Assembly (NCBI GenBank): GCA_046329195.1
Contig: JAXLVB010000001.1
Coordinates: 62,001 to 126,000 of the forward strand
Direction of reading: 5' to 3'
Source of the DNA: JAXLVB01 sp046329195
GTDB taxonomy: Bacteria; Bacteroidota; Bacteroidia; Cytophagales; Spirosomataceae
DNA length: 64,000 nucleotides
Of the stretch, positions 1 to 8,169 are shown in pieces; within the stretch, counting starts at the first letter, position 1, and each line of letters starts with the position of its first letter. Made by a program: the position numbers and the translations under genes. Under the pieces are notes generated by a model that was given only the letters and a program-made list of their open reading frames with translations, was not told the DNA's origin and did not search any database.

Positions 1-44
1 TTAACGACTTATTTATCAGTCACTTAAATTGTTTTAATAAATTA

Positions 45-174
45 TGTCTGATTGCTGGACAAAATATAAATTGGCTCCGATTGGGCGTATGCCATACGCC
101 CCTACGACCTAGTTCTAGTACCCTCGCTTGAGCCTTCCGTATTGGTAGCCTTCGTTTTGTCCAGCAATCAGACA
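45..174. repeat. 130-bp MITE-like element, copy 1 (20-bp perfect terminal inverted repeats)
   Basis: The ends at 45-64 and 155-174 are perfect 20-base inverted repeats (left end TGTCTGATTGCTGGACAAAA). The interior holds a second small palindrome around 85-101. ATTA flanks both sides (41-44 and 175-178), which could be a 4-bp target duplication. A second copy in opposite orientation lies at 45438-45566. There is no room for a transposase, so this is a non-autonomous element or a mobile hairpin repeat. The rest of 1-249 holds nothing else I can recognise. Confidence 0.8.
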
Positions 175-249
175 ATTAACGCTTTTGTACTTATTATTTT
201 ACAAATAGGTCGTTCATGTTGTTGAAATCTTTCTAAAAGCAGGCCAGCC

Positions 250-1389
250 TTATGTGCCTAAAATTTGCTCATACAACCGAAAGAGCTTGGCTTCTTCACT
301 TTGCCAGTTGTAATACTTCTTCACAGCTTCACGGCCTCGTTGACCCATCGCTTGTGCCTGCTCAGGATGCTCCATTATCCATCGAAATGCCTGTGCCAGG
401 GCCACTGCATTGGTAGGATCAATGCAAAAACCCGCTTGGTTTCCTTGCACAATAGGCCGATACAGCGGAAAGTCCGATGTGATGACGGGCATGCCCAGCG
501 CCATGTATTCAAAAATTTTGGTAGGGTACGATTCTGGAAAATCGCCTACCGACTTGAGCAAGGCCACTCCTACCGCTGCTTCTGTAGCAAAACGTAAGCC
601 CAAGCGAGCATCCATTTTTCCATGAAACACCAAATTTTCTTTGGTTTCTTCGTAGTTTTCTATCTGATATAAATCTTGCTTCGAACGGATGTCAAACTCA
701 AAACCCCCAACCAAATGCACCTGTAGGTCAGGGTATTCAGGCCGAAGCAGTGCCACGGCCTTTATCAAGGTATCTATGCCCCGAGCCATACTGAGTTGGC
801 CAATATAAAAAATCGTTCGCTGAGGGGTTTTGCCGATTCGAGCCTGATAAAAAGGCTCAAAAAACTCTAAATTAGGGTAATTCAAGATGACTTCATGTGG
901 CTTGGCGAGGTCATGGTAGGTAGCTAAATACGATTTTTCTGCAAAAATCAAGTAGAAATAGCGCCGTGCTAAGCGGTCGAAAATCGAAAAGAAAAAACGA
1001 AAAATAGCAGCATTATTCATCGTTTTGGCCGACCATTGCTTATAAATATTATCGTGAATATCATATATAATTTTTATTCCAAAAATCCTTAGTATTAGAG
1101 CTACAGGTATTAACTCTGCATCATGAAAATGAACGATTTTAGGATAAATTCTAAGGCATTTGAGTATAATTATTGGATGAACTTTTAATATTCGATCCGT
1201 CAATCTTTTAAAAAAAGGCACTTCTAACAAATCTATATTTGAGTATTTTGTTTTACTTGGATTAGGAATTAATAATTGAGTGCAGTATTTCTTTGATAAA
1301 CTAAAGGTTTCTCGATGTACAATTCTGGAATCAAAAGCATAATGTACTACACTTAGTTGAATAATCTTATTATTTTTATATAAGCACAT
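250..1389 (-). CDS. Glycosyltransferase family 4 (GT-B fold), apparently chimeric
   Basis: This 379-residue protein has the GT-B layout of GT4 enzymes. An N-terminal acceptor domain carries LSVVH near residue 13 and a DIHD motif near 112. The C-terminal nucleotide-sugar domain has FYIGQLSMARGIDTLIKA near 190-210, GxxG-type turns, and the ESYPTKIFEYMALGMPVI segment that supplies the conserved E-x7-E-type donor site. It lacks a signal peptide and would act at the cytoplasmic face, adding a sugar to a lipid-linked or surface glycan. It follows the GT2 gene on the same strand with a 9-bp gap. The first ~110 codons (about 1060-1389) are far more AT-rich than the remainder, and a homologous N-terminal fragment lies upstream at 2148-2234. 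The gene therefore looks like a recombinant. Donor and acceptor are unknown. Confidence 0.85.
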   Translation of the reverse strand: MCLYKNNKIIQLSVVHYAFDSRIVHRETFSLSKKYCTQLLIPNPSKTKYSNIDLLEVPFFKRLTDRILKVHPIIILKCLRIYPKIVHFHDAELIPVALILRIFGIKIIYDIHDNIYKQWSAKTMNNAAIFRFFFSIFDRLARRYFYLIFAEKSYLATYHDLAKPHEVILNYPNLEFFEPFYQARIGKTPQRTIFYIGQLSMARGIDTLIKAVALLRPEYPDLQVHLVGGFEFDIRSKQDLYQIENYEETKENLVFHGKMDARLGLRFATEAAVGVALLKSVGDFPESYPTKIFEYMALGMPVITSDFPLYRPIVQGNQAGFCIDPTNAVALAQAFRWIMEHPEQAQAMGQRGREAVKKYYNWQSEEAKLFRLYEQILGT

Positions 1390-1398
1390 ATATAGGTA

Positions 1399-2151
1399 TT
1401 ATTGAAGGTTTTTGATTATTCCACTACAACTATAGTACAAGAAGAAGTAGATTTTTTGGAAAATATTCCATTTAAAATAATCCTTATACAAAACATCCCA
1501 CATATGAAATGCCATTTTCAATTTATTAAATGATTTACTTTTAGAATGAATACGATAAAAACCTAAACAAATGTCGAGTCCATACGCAAATCTTGTATGC
1601 TTTTGCAATATATCTAACCACAAAACATAATCTTCTTGGTAAAAATACTTTTCATTGAAATATATAGGGTTTATATTTTTTACATTCAGCATTACTGTTG
1701 AGCATCCAATGGGGTCTGAATATTTTAAATCATTATAATCCACTCTTTTCCGTGCTTTTATAGGATTTTTAATAACATTTCCCTCTGAATCAACTTTTTG
1801 ATATGTTGTAAATGAAAAATCATATTCATTACTTTCCATGAAATTATGTTGAAGTGTAAGTTTATTAACATCCCAAAAATCATCAGAATCTAAAAATGCT
1901 AAAAAGCTACCTGATGACACAGAAATTCCTAGATTTCTTGCACCAGAAGTATATAATTTATGTGTTGAAGTTATAAGCTTAATTCTGTTGTCTTGCAAGA
2001 CATATTCAGAAACAATTTGAGTTGTTTTATCTGTTGACAAATCATCAACTATAATCATTTCCCAATCTTTATAAGTTTGGGATAAAACTGACTCTATTGC
2101 TCTTTGTATATATTTTTCAGCATTAAACGCTGGAGTTATAATAGATATCAT
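1399..2151 (-). CDS. Glycosyltransferase family 2 (GT-A fold)
   Basis: The 250-residue protein begins directly with the GT2 fold (MISIITPAFNAEKYIQRAI). It has the nucleotide-binding VDDLSTD motif near residue 36 and the metal-binding DSDD motif near 90 (FLDSDDFWD). It would transfer a sugar from a nucleotide donor to a growing surface polysaccharide in the cytoplasm. The C-terminus ends in an aromatic segment (IYFFLYYS) that may be membrane-associated. The ATG overlaps the TGA of the GT4 fragment upstream (ATGA), so translation may be coupled. The gene is conspicuously AT-rich compared with the DNA on either side, which suggests it was acquired with the AT-rich 5' part of the next GT4 gene. 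Specificity cannot be read from the sequence. Confidence 0.88.
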   Translation of the reverse strand: MISIITPAFNAEKYIQRAIESVLSQTYKDWEMIIVDDLSTDKTTQIVSEYVLQDNRIKLITSTHKLYTSGARNLGISVSSGSFLAFLDSDDFWDVNKLTLQHNFMESNEYDFSFTTYQKVDSEGNVIKNPIKARKRVDYNDLKYSDPIGCSTVMLNVKNINPIYFNEKYFYQEDYVLWLDILQKHTRFAYGLDICLGFYRIHSKSKSFNKLKMAFHMWDVLYKDYFKWNIFQKIYFFLYYSCSGIIKNLQ

Positions 2152-2234
2152 TGTGTTTCGACGTTAATATCCATAAAGTCGTAGGGAAAATGGACTACAC
2201 TCAGGTGAATGACATTAATAGGCTTTTTGTTCAC
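2148..2234 (-). pseudogene. Stranded N-terminal fragment of a GT4 glycosyltransferase
   Basis: Read on the minus strand from a GTG, this 28-codon frame contains INVIHLSVVHFPYDF, closely matching the GT4 N-terminus at 1389 (IIQLSVVHYAFDSRI). After HFPYDF the similarity stops and the frame ends in a TGA overlapping the GT2 start. It is most simply the original 5' end of the downstream GT4 gene, cut off when a foreign segment replaced the region behind it. The start codon is uncertain. Between here and the sigma factor (2235-2530) I see no convincing gene. Confidence 0.6.
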
Positions 2235-2530
2235 AGGCAAGCTAAATAAGCTACAAAACAATAAAAAACTCTTTACAAAGAAAAATACGTGCCTTGGTCA
2301 TTTAGGGACTTCCTCAGAGCTCATCGAAAAATACATACCTAGCGTTGTGCCTTTACAAAGAGCCTTCTTACTTTGCACGCTCTTTCAAAAGTTCTGTCTC
2401 CTCAAGACGTTCATAATCAAGAAAGTAACGTTCTGTCTATCGAAAAATTGACAAAATATTGTACCCTATAAAGAATTAATTATATTTATTTGTAAAACAG
2501 AATTGTTTCAGCGTGGTGGAATACTTGTTG

Positions 2531-3088
2531 ATGGATGATAACGACCTTGTTCGGCTGCTTTTTGAAGACGACTCAAAAGCATTTGAAACCCTATATCGTC
2601 GTTATTGGAAGCGCCTCTATGCACTTGCCTACAGCAAAACCAAAAATCCAGAAGTAGCCAAAGAGATGATACAGGATGTCTTTGCGGATATGTGGGAACG
2701 CCGCCATCACATCCAAATTACCCGACTCGAACACTATCTTTTTTCGGCTGTCAAATACCAAACCATTGCCTTTTACAAAGAAAAAATATTTAGCCAAATT
2801 GAGGATATTGACATTGAGGACTCCTCAACCGACTATCAAATTGGCCTAAATGATTTTCAGCAGTCTCTCCAACACGCCATTCAGCAACTCCCCGATAAGA
2901 CTCGGGAAATATTCGTGCTCAATCGTTTAAACGGAAAATCTGCCAAAGAAGTGGCTCAGACCCTCCAAATTCCTGAACGGACCGTCGAATACCACATTAC
3001 GCAGGCCCTCCGAACGCTTCGGATTCAGTTACGAGACTACTTTGTGAGTATCTTGTGGGCTTTGTGTTTTATGTTTTTATCCAAGTAA
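2531..3088 (+). CDS. ECF RNA polymerase sigma factor, FecI/SigW-like, Bacteroidota expansion type
   Basis: This 185-residue protein has sigma region 2 (residues ~5-75, with AFETLYRRYWKRLYALAY and EMIQDVFADMWERR, the core-binding and -10-recognition helices). Region 4 lies at ~105-165 (LPDKTREIFVLNRLNGKSAKEVAQTL, a helix-turn-helix). I chose ATG 2531 because the family normally starts just before DLVRLLFEDD; an in-frame GTG at 2513 would add six residues. The FecR anti-sigma gene and a SusC with an STN domain follow, the standard Bacteroidota relay in which substrate bound at SusC releases the sigma factor to transcribe the PUL. The C-terminus ends in a hydrophobic stretch (FVSILWALCFMFLS), a little unusual and possibly membrane-contacting. 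Confidence 0.92.
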   Translation: MDDNDLVRLLFEDDSKAFETLYRRYWKRLYALAYSKTKNPEVAKEMIQDVFADMWERRHHIQITRLEHYLFSAVKYQTIAFYKEKIFSQIEDIDIEDSSTDYQIGLNDFQQSLQHAIQQLPDKTREIFVLNRLNGKSAKEVAQTLQIPERTVEYHITQALRTLRIQLRDYFVSILWALCFMFLSK

Positions 3089-3149
3089 TTTCTTCATTTA
3101 CCATTTCAAAATAGTACTTTTCAAACAAAATATTGCTAATAACTTCAAA

Positions 3150-3178
3150 TTCTATAAATTTTTAAAGAATTTATAGAA
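3150..3178 (+). terminator. AT-rich hairpin between sigma factor and fecR
   Basis: TTCTATAAATT and AATTTATAGAA form perfect 11-base arms around a 7-base loop, 60 bp after the sigma gene stop. It could terminate or attenuate read-through into fecR. No strong U-tract follows, so termination is not certain. The rest of the 235-bp gap shows nothing clear. Confidence 0.5.
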
Positions 3179-3323
3179 CAAGTTGCGGTAAGGACTCCAA
3201 TTTCTCACTTACTCATTAGTACCGTGCTTTATTGATTAAGCAAATAGGCCGTGTTTATATGCTCTAATACCTAAAACAAAGTGCAGAGAACAATAAGCCT
3301 TCTTTCAAAACCAATCCATTCAT

Positions 3324-4358
3324 ATGAGCAAAGTTCAATTTAAAGCATTACTGAAAAGGTACATAGCTGGAAAATGCTCTCCTGAGGAGCAGCAAATCGT
3401 AGAGCAATGGTATTTGTTGCTTGACGACGGACAGCCTCTTAATGACGAAGCATATAACGAACACGAACTAGAAGAAGAACTTTGGAATCGGATACAGGCC
3501 AAGTCCCAGTTAAGCAAACAAGTACCCGTTATGCCTCTAAACCGCAGAAGGTGGTGGAGCTGGGCAGTAGCAGCTTCTGTTATTATGATGCTGGGAATCT
3601 GGACTTTATGGCACAATCAAGTCTCAGTAGAATCGGATGGATTAGCCACCATAGTTCCCTCACAAGACATTGTTTCGCAGACCAATACCACCGACACTCC
3701 CTTGGTAATTACCCTACCCGATGACAGTCAGGTACAACTGGCTAGCCACGCTACCATCGAATACCCTAAGCATTTTGAAGCAACTAAGCGAGAAGTTTTT
3801 ATTTCGGGTGACGCCTTCTTCAAGATAACTCGCCATCCTGAGCAGCCATTCATGGTTTACACCCACGATGTTGTTACAAAAGTGCTTGGAACAAGTTTTT
3901 GGGTAAAAACTGCTCAATCGAATAAGCAAGTCGAAGTATCGGTAGTAACAGGGAAAGTGACTGTCTTTAAGAGAGAAGTAAGCAAGACCAGTGAAAAAGC
4001 CCCCAATGGCGTGATTTTAACACCAAACCAACGGGTGACTTATTTTGCTGATAACCAACTGTTTGTAACTAACTTAGTAGAACAGCCCGTGTTGGTACGG
4101 CCAGAACAAAGCCCTCAAGTACAGGATCCAAGTTTTGTGTATGACGAAACCCCACTATCGAATGTATTGAAAGACCTAGAAAAAGCCTATGATGTAGAGA
4201 TTATCATCGAAAACGAGCAGATGAATAGCTGTCCGTTTACAGCCGATTTATCTAAGCATCATTTGTTTACTCAACTCGACCTCATCTGCTCGTCGCTGCA
4301 AGCTACATACGAAGTCAGAGGCACCAAGATTTTGGTCATGGGTCGAGGCTGTGAATAG
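3324..4358 (+). CDS. FecR-family anti-sigma factor
   Basis: The 344-residue protein has the canonical FecR plan. A cytoplasmic N-terminal anti-sigma region (~1-75, beginning FKALLKRYIAGKCSPEEQQ) is followed by one transmembrane helix (~80-98, WAVAASVIMMLGIWTLW). Next comes a periplasmic FecR domain (~125-230, with LPDDSQVQLASHATIEYP and VLGTSFWVKT), then a C-terminal DUF4974/STN-like domain (~275-340, FVYDETPLSNVLKDLEKAYDVEI). It would hold the preceding sigma factor inactive until the STN domain of the neighbouring SusC signals substrate binding. Gene order sigma-fecR-susC supports this. The C-terminal MGRGCE tail has a single free cysteine of unknown meaning. Confidence 0.93.
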   Translation: MSKVQFKALLKRYIAGKCSPEEQQIVEQWYLLLDDGQPLNDEAYNEHELEEELWNRIQAKSQLSKQVPVMPLNRRRWWSWAVAASVIMMLGIWTLWHNQVSVESDGLATIVPSQDIVSQTNTTDTPLVITLPDDSQVQLASHATIEYPKHFEATKREVFISGDAFFKITRHPEQPFMVYTHDVVTKVLGTSFWVKTAQSNKQVEVSVVTGKVTVFKREVSKTSEKAPNGVILTPNQRVTYFADNQLFVTNLVEQPVLVRPEQSPQVQDPSFVYDETPLSNVLKDLEKAYDVEIIIENEQMNSCPFTADLSKHHLFTQLDLICSSLQATYEVRGTKILVMGRGCE

Positions 4359-4381
4359 AACCCAACTCAATTCAAAATAAA

Positions 4382-4412
4382 AGGCTATCGGTGGTACCAG
4401 CACCAATAGCCT
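4382..4412 (+). terminator. Hairpin between fecR and susC
   Basis: AGGCTATCGGTG pairs with CACCAATAGCCT with one mismatch and a 7-base loop, directly after fecR. It probably separates the regulator transcript from the SusC/SusD operon, letting the latter have its own sigma-dependent promoter. Confidence 0.5.
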
Positions 4413-4510
4413 GTGAGATTTCCCCATGATAGCAACTGCACAATCATCAAATTTTGATGAGTGGGGGGTATTTTGTCAAATTTTATCAACCCAACAAAAC
4501 TCTCAAAACT

Positions 4511-7500
4511 ATGAGAAAATTTCGACAGTTCAAACATCCATTGCTAAGGATTATGAAAATCTCTATGTACCAACTCTTATGGGTTTGTGTGTGCTCGTCG
4601 TTAGCATTGGCCAGAGATGTCTATTCGCAAGAGTTACTCAACAAGCCTATTAGTCTGAATGTAGAAAACGTTGAGGTCAAAAAAGTAATCGGCTATATTG
4701 AGCAAAGCACCGAAGTCAAGTTTGTGTACAGTTCTAAAGCTATTCAAGCCAACCGTAAAGTGAGCGTGTCAGTGTCGAACCGTCGTTTGGTAGAAGTGTT
4801 AGATTTGGTACTCAAGCCACTCAACATTTCGTATCGGGTATTCGAAAATCAAATCATTCTCAATACCAATTTAGCAAGTACTCTAGCTCCCATCGAAGCC
4901 AAAGACATCAGCCCAAACGTAGAGGCAGCAGACCGGCCCGTCAAAGGAAAAATCGTAGATGAAAACAATGCAGGTTTGCCGGGTGTGAGTGTAGCTATCA
5001 AAGGGACTACCAGAGGTACCGTATCTGATGCCAACGGGCAGTTTACCATCAGTATCCCCAACGATAATACCACACTGGTTATCAGCTCAGTAGGATATAT
5101 TTCGCAGGAAATTACAGTAGGTAGTCGGCAACTGTTAGAAGTAAAATTAGTACCCGACACCAAAACGCTCAACGAAGTAGTAGTAGTAGGCTACGGCGAA
5201 CAAAAGAAAGAAACACTAACGGGCGCTATCACTACTGTTAACGACCAAGTGTTCAAGAACCGAGGCCCTATCGCCAATCCATTACAAGCCCTCCAAGGCC
5301 AAGTTCCGGGTGTGGTAGTAACTCGTAACTCATCGCAGCCGGGTCGTGAACAATGGAATTTTCAGATGCGAGGGGCTTCTTCAACCAACAACAGTGAGCC
5401 GCTGGTGGTGATTGACGGGGTACCCGTACCGAGTACCAATGCCCTTAACTCTATTAACCCCAACGACATTGATAATATTTCATTTTTGAAAGACGCCGCT
5501 GCTTCTATTTATGGCTCTCGTGCAGCAGGAGGTGTGGTACTTATCACTACCAAACGGGCGAAGTCGGGCAAGCCAGTTATTGAATACAGTGCGGCTTTTT
5601 CGCAAAAAAAAATCGGCTTACAGCCTAATCTACTACGCATTGGCGACTGGTGGCCTCTCATTAGAGAAGCTCGTGGCAACGATGGTTTTGCTCCTACTGA
5701 CATTTGGTACAACATGACCGTAGTAACCGAAAAAGCGCTGGCACAAGGTAAGGAATGGTTGACCCCTGCCGAATACTTAGCCTTGGGTGCATCTGGAGCC
5801 AGCCAGTTTACTGATGTGAAGGATTTTCCACTCTTTAACCAAACCATGCAGGATGTATTGTGGGGTACTGCCAACTCACAAGAACACCAATTGAGCGTAT
5901 CTTCACGTGGCGAAAAGGCGGGATATCGGGTATCGTTAGGGTATTTGAACGACGGTAGTTTGCTTCAATGGGGCAACAACTCCAACAAACGCTACAACCT
6001 CCGCCTAACGCACGATTACACCTTTTCGGATAAGTTGAAATTGGCCACTAATATTTCAGTAGAGCGCCAGCAGATTGTGCAACCTTCTCGCTTAGGCGAT
6101 ATTATGAATAATGGGATTCAGCAAGGGTTGCCCTTGTTTAATCAAAAAGGGCAGGCGTATGTGTGGGGGTCGGGTATTCAAAATGCTTCGCAAGTATCTA
6201 TTGCTGCGTTTGGTGGCGACAATAACGAAGCCAATACTCGCATCAACACCAATATGAACCTAACCTATAACTTGCTACCTACCCTCAAGCTAGTCGGGAC
6301 GGCCGGTTATTATCTACTCAATACCGACTATCGTACTTTTGAGAATAACATTCCGTTTTACGACTATACAGGTGCCAATTTTTTAGCCAATTATCCTACT
6401 CGTAGCTCGTATCAACGAGCCAACAAACAAGAGGCTTTTTATAGTGCCAACTTATATGCCGAGTTCAGCAAAACCCTGCATCAGGCACATGATGTTCGCC
6501 TAACCGTGGGTGCACAGTACGAGCGTCAGGAATACAACCGCTTCGTTGCCAAAACCTTAGATGCTATCCCTGACGTACCCAACTCGCTTAACCTTAGCAC
6601 AGGCGATGCTACCACCAAAACCGTTTCGGAAGCACAAAACCATTACGCTATCGGAGGTTATTTTGCCCGATTCAACTACTCCTATAAAGACAAATACTTG
6701 CTAGAAGCCAATGCCCGCTACGATGGTTCGTCAAAATTTGACACAGAAAACCGCTGGAAAGGCTTTTGGGGAGTATCTGCTGGCTGGCGAATTACCCAAG
6801 AAGATTTTATGAAAGGCTTTACGTTCTTAGACAACCTCAAGCTACGGGTATCGTATGGCCGAGTCGGGAACCAAAACGGTATTGGCCTCTACGACTATAT
6901 CCAGTTTATGAACATCAACTTCTCGACGGGTGCTACCAGTTCAGGATTTCCTATCTTAGGCACAAGCCCAGTAGTACGGGTGTCGCCGTCGGGTACATTA
7001 GTAGCACTTGACCGCACTTGGGAAGAAGTCATCAATCAAAACATCGGCCTTGACTTTGGCTTGCTCAAAAACCGCCTGTATGGCACCATCGAAGTATTCA
7101 AGAAAAATAATAACAACATGCTGATTGCCCGTACGTATCCCAACGTGCTGGGGGCTTCGGCACCCGATGGGAACAACGGAAAACTCGAAACCAAAGGATG
7201 GGAGTTGTCGCTTGGCTGGAGAGACCGAATCGGGAACTTCAACTATCATATAGCAGGTAATATTTCAGATAATAGCAACCTGTTGGTCTATTATGGTGGT
7301 CAGAAAATCATCAACTCTACCAACCGTGGTCTGAATGCGGCGGTAGAAGGCTACCCCCTCAACACCTACTTTGGCTTGGTTTACAACGGGCGTATTCAGA
7401 CCCAAGAACAATTAGACGCTTATCGTCAGTACATTCCAGGCAATAATATTGGGATACCTTCAGGGGCAGCTACAGCGCAAGCCAACTCTCGTTTGAACTT

Positions 7501-8110
7501 GGGCGATAACATGTTTAAAGATGTAAACGGTGATGGCAAAATCACCTTCCCCGAAGATGCCGTTGATCTGGGGCGTGACGACCCCCGCTATGTGTATTCG
7601 TTCAATGGTGGATTCGAATGGAAAGGTTTTGATTTCAATATGATTTTTCAGGGTGTTGGCAAACGAACCATCATTCGAGACGGCAACTGGCGGATTCCAG
7701 CAGCTGTTATTTTCCAAGCACAAAATGTTGCGTTCTTAGGCAAAACGTGGTCAGCTACCAATACTGATGCGTATTACCCTCGCTTATCTACTACAGGTAC
7801 TATCAACAATTACAATTATTATCAGTCGAACTGGATTGTTGAAGACGGCTCGTACATCCGCTTGAAAAACTTAGTAATTGGCTATACACTTCCGGCCAGT
7901 TTAACACAAAAAGCAAAAATTCAAAAATTACGGGTGTATTTCTCAGGAAGTGACTTATGGGAAAAGACAAAAATCAGAGATGGTTGGGACCCCGAAACCA
8001 CTCGCTCCGTATCCAATACAGGCGACAGTGAGAACAACAACGTAACTACGTTTAGTCAGCGGTATCCATTTTATCGCTACATGACCGTAGGCGTAAACAT
8101 CACTTTCTAA
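4511..8110 (+). CDS. susC: SusC-family TonB-dependent outer-membrane receptor with STN signalling domain (PUL1)
   Basis: About 1199 residues from ATG 4511, chosen because MRKFRQFKHP precedes a normal signal sequence ending near DVYSQ; an ATG at 4454 would give an unlikely 19-residue extension. In order there is an STN/secretin-TonB N-terminal domain (~45-120, PISLNVENVEVKKVIGYIEQ). A carboxypeptidase-regulatory-like beta-sandwich follows (~140-225, VKGKIVDENNAGLPGVSV), then the TonB box/plug start (NEVVVVGYGEQKKETLTGAI), the plug domain and a 22-strand barrel ending in the aromatic residue of VGVNITF. It imports glycan pieces across the outer membrane with the SusD lipoprotein. The STN domain means it also signals through FecR. 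SusD follows after 59 bp. Substrate is suggested only by the enzymes downstream. Confidence 0.96.
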   Translation: MRKFRQFKHPLLRIMKISMYQLLWVCVCSSLALARDVYSQELLNKPISLNVENVEVKKVIGYIEQSTEVKFVYSSKAIQANRKVSVSVSNRRLVEVLDLVLKPLNISYRVFENQIILNTNLASTLAPIEAKDISPNVEAADRPVKGKIVDENNAGLPGVSVAIKGTTRGTVSDANGQFTISIPNDNTTLVISSVGYISQEITVGSRQLLEVKLVPDTKTLNEVVVVGYGEQKKETLTGAITTVNDQVFKNRGPIANPLQALQGQVPGVVVTRNSSQPGREQWNFQMRGASSTNNSEPLVVIDGVPVPSTNALNSINPNDIDNISFLKDAAASIYGSRAAGGVVLITTKRAKSGKPVIEYSAAFSQKKIGLQPNLLRIGDWWPLIREARGNDGFAPTDIWYNMTVVTEKALAQGKEWLTPAEYLALGASGASQFTDVKDFPLFNQTMQDVLWGTANSQEHQLSVSSRGEKAGYRVSLGYLNDGSLLQWGNNSNKRYNLRLTHDYTFSDKLKLATNISVERQQIVQPSRLGDIMNNGIQQGLPLFNQKGQAYVWGSGIQNASQVSIAAFGGDNNEANTRINTNMNLTYNLLPTLKLVGTAGYYLLNTDYRTFENNIPFYDYTGANFLANYPTRSSYQRANKQEAFYSANLYAEFSKTLHQAHDVRLTVGAQYERQEYNRFVAKTLDAIPDVPNSLNLSTGDATTKTVSEAQNHYAIGGYFARFNYSYKDKYLLEANARYDGSSKFDTENRWKGFWGVSAGWRITQEDFMKGFTFLDNLKLRVSYGRVGNQNGIGLYDYIQFMNINFSTGATSSGFPILGTSPVVRVSPSGTLVALDRTWEEVINQNIGLDFGLLKNRLYGTIEVFKKNNNNMLIARTYPNVLGASAPDGNNGKLETKGWELSLGWRDRIGNFNYHIAGNISDNSNLLVYYGGQKIINSTNRGLNAAVEGYPLNTYFGLVYNGRIQTQEQLDAYRQYIPGNNIGIPSGAATAQANSRLNLGDNMFKDVNGDGKITFPEDAVDLGRDDPRYVYSFNGGFEWKGFDFNMIFQGVGKRTIIRDGNWRIPAAVIFQAQNVAFLGKTWSATNTDAYYPRLSTTGTINNYNYYQSNWIVEDGSYIRLKNLVIGYTLPASLTQKAKIQKLRVYFSGSDLWEKTKIRDGWDPETTRSVSNTGDSENNNVTTFSQRYPFYRYMTVGVNITF

Positions 8111-8169
8111 AATAAAGCACTGATTTCCTGACTTGTTTTTGTCTAAAACATACAAAACAACCTTCAAAA

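Noticed and set aside
2209..2451. 80-codon open frame upstream of the sigma factor
   Set aside because: It overlaps the stranded GT4 fragment on the other strand, has no recognisable motif and a composition like non-coding DNA.
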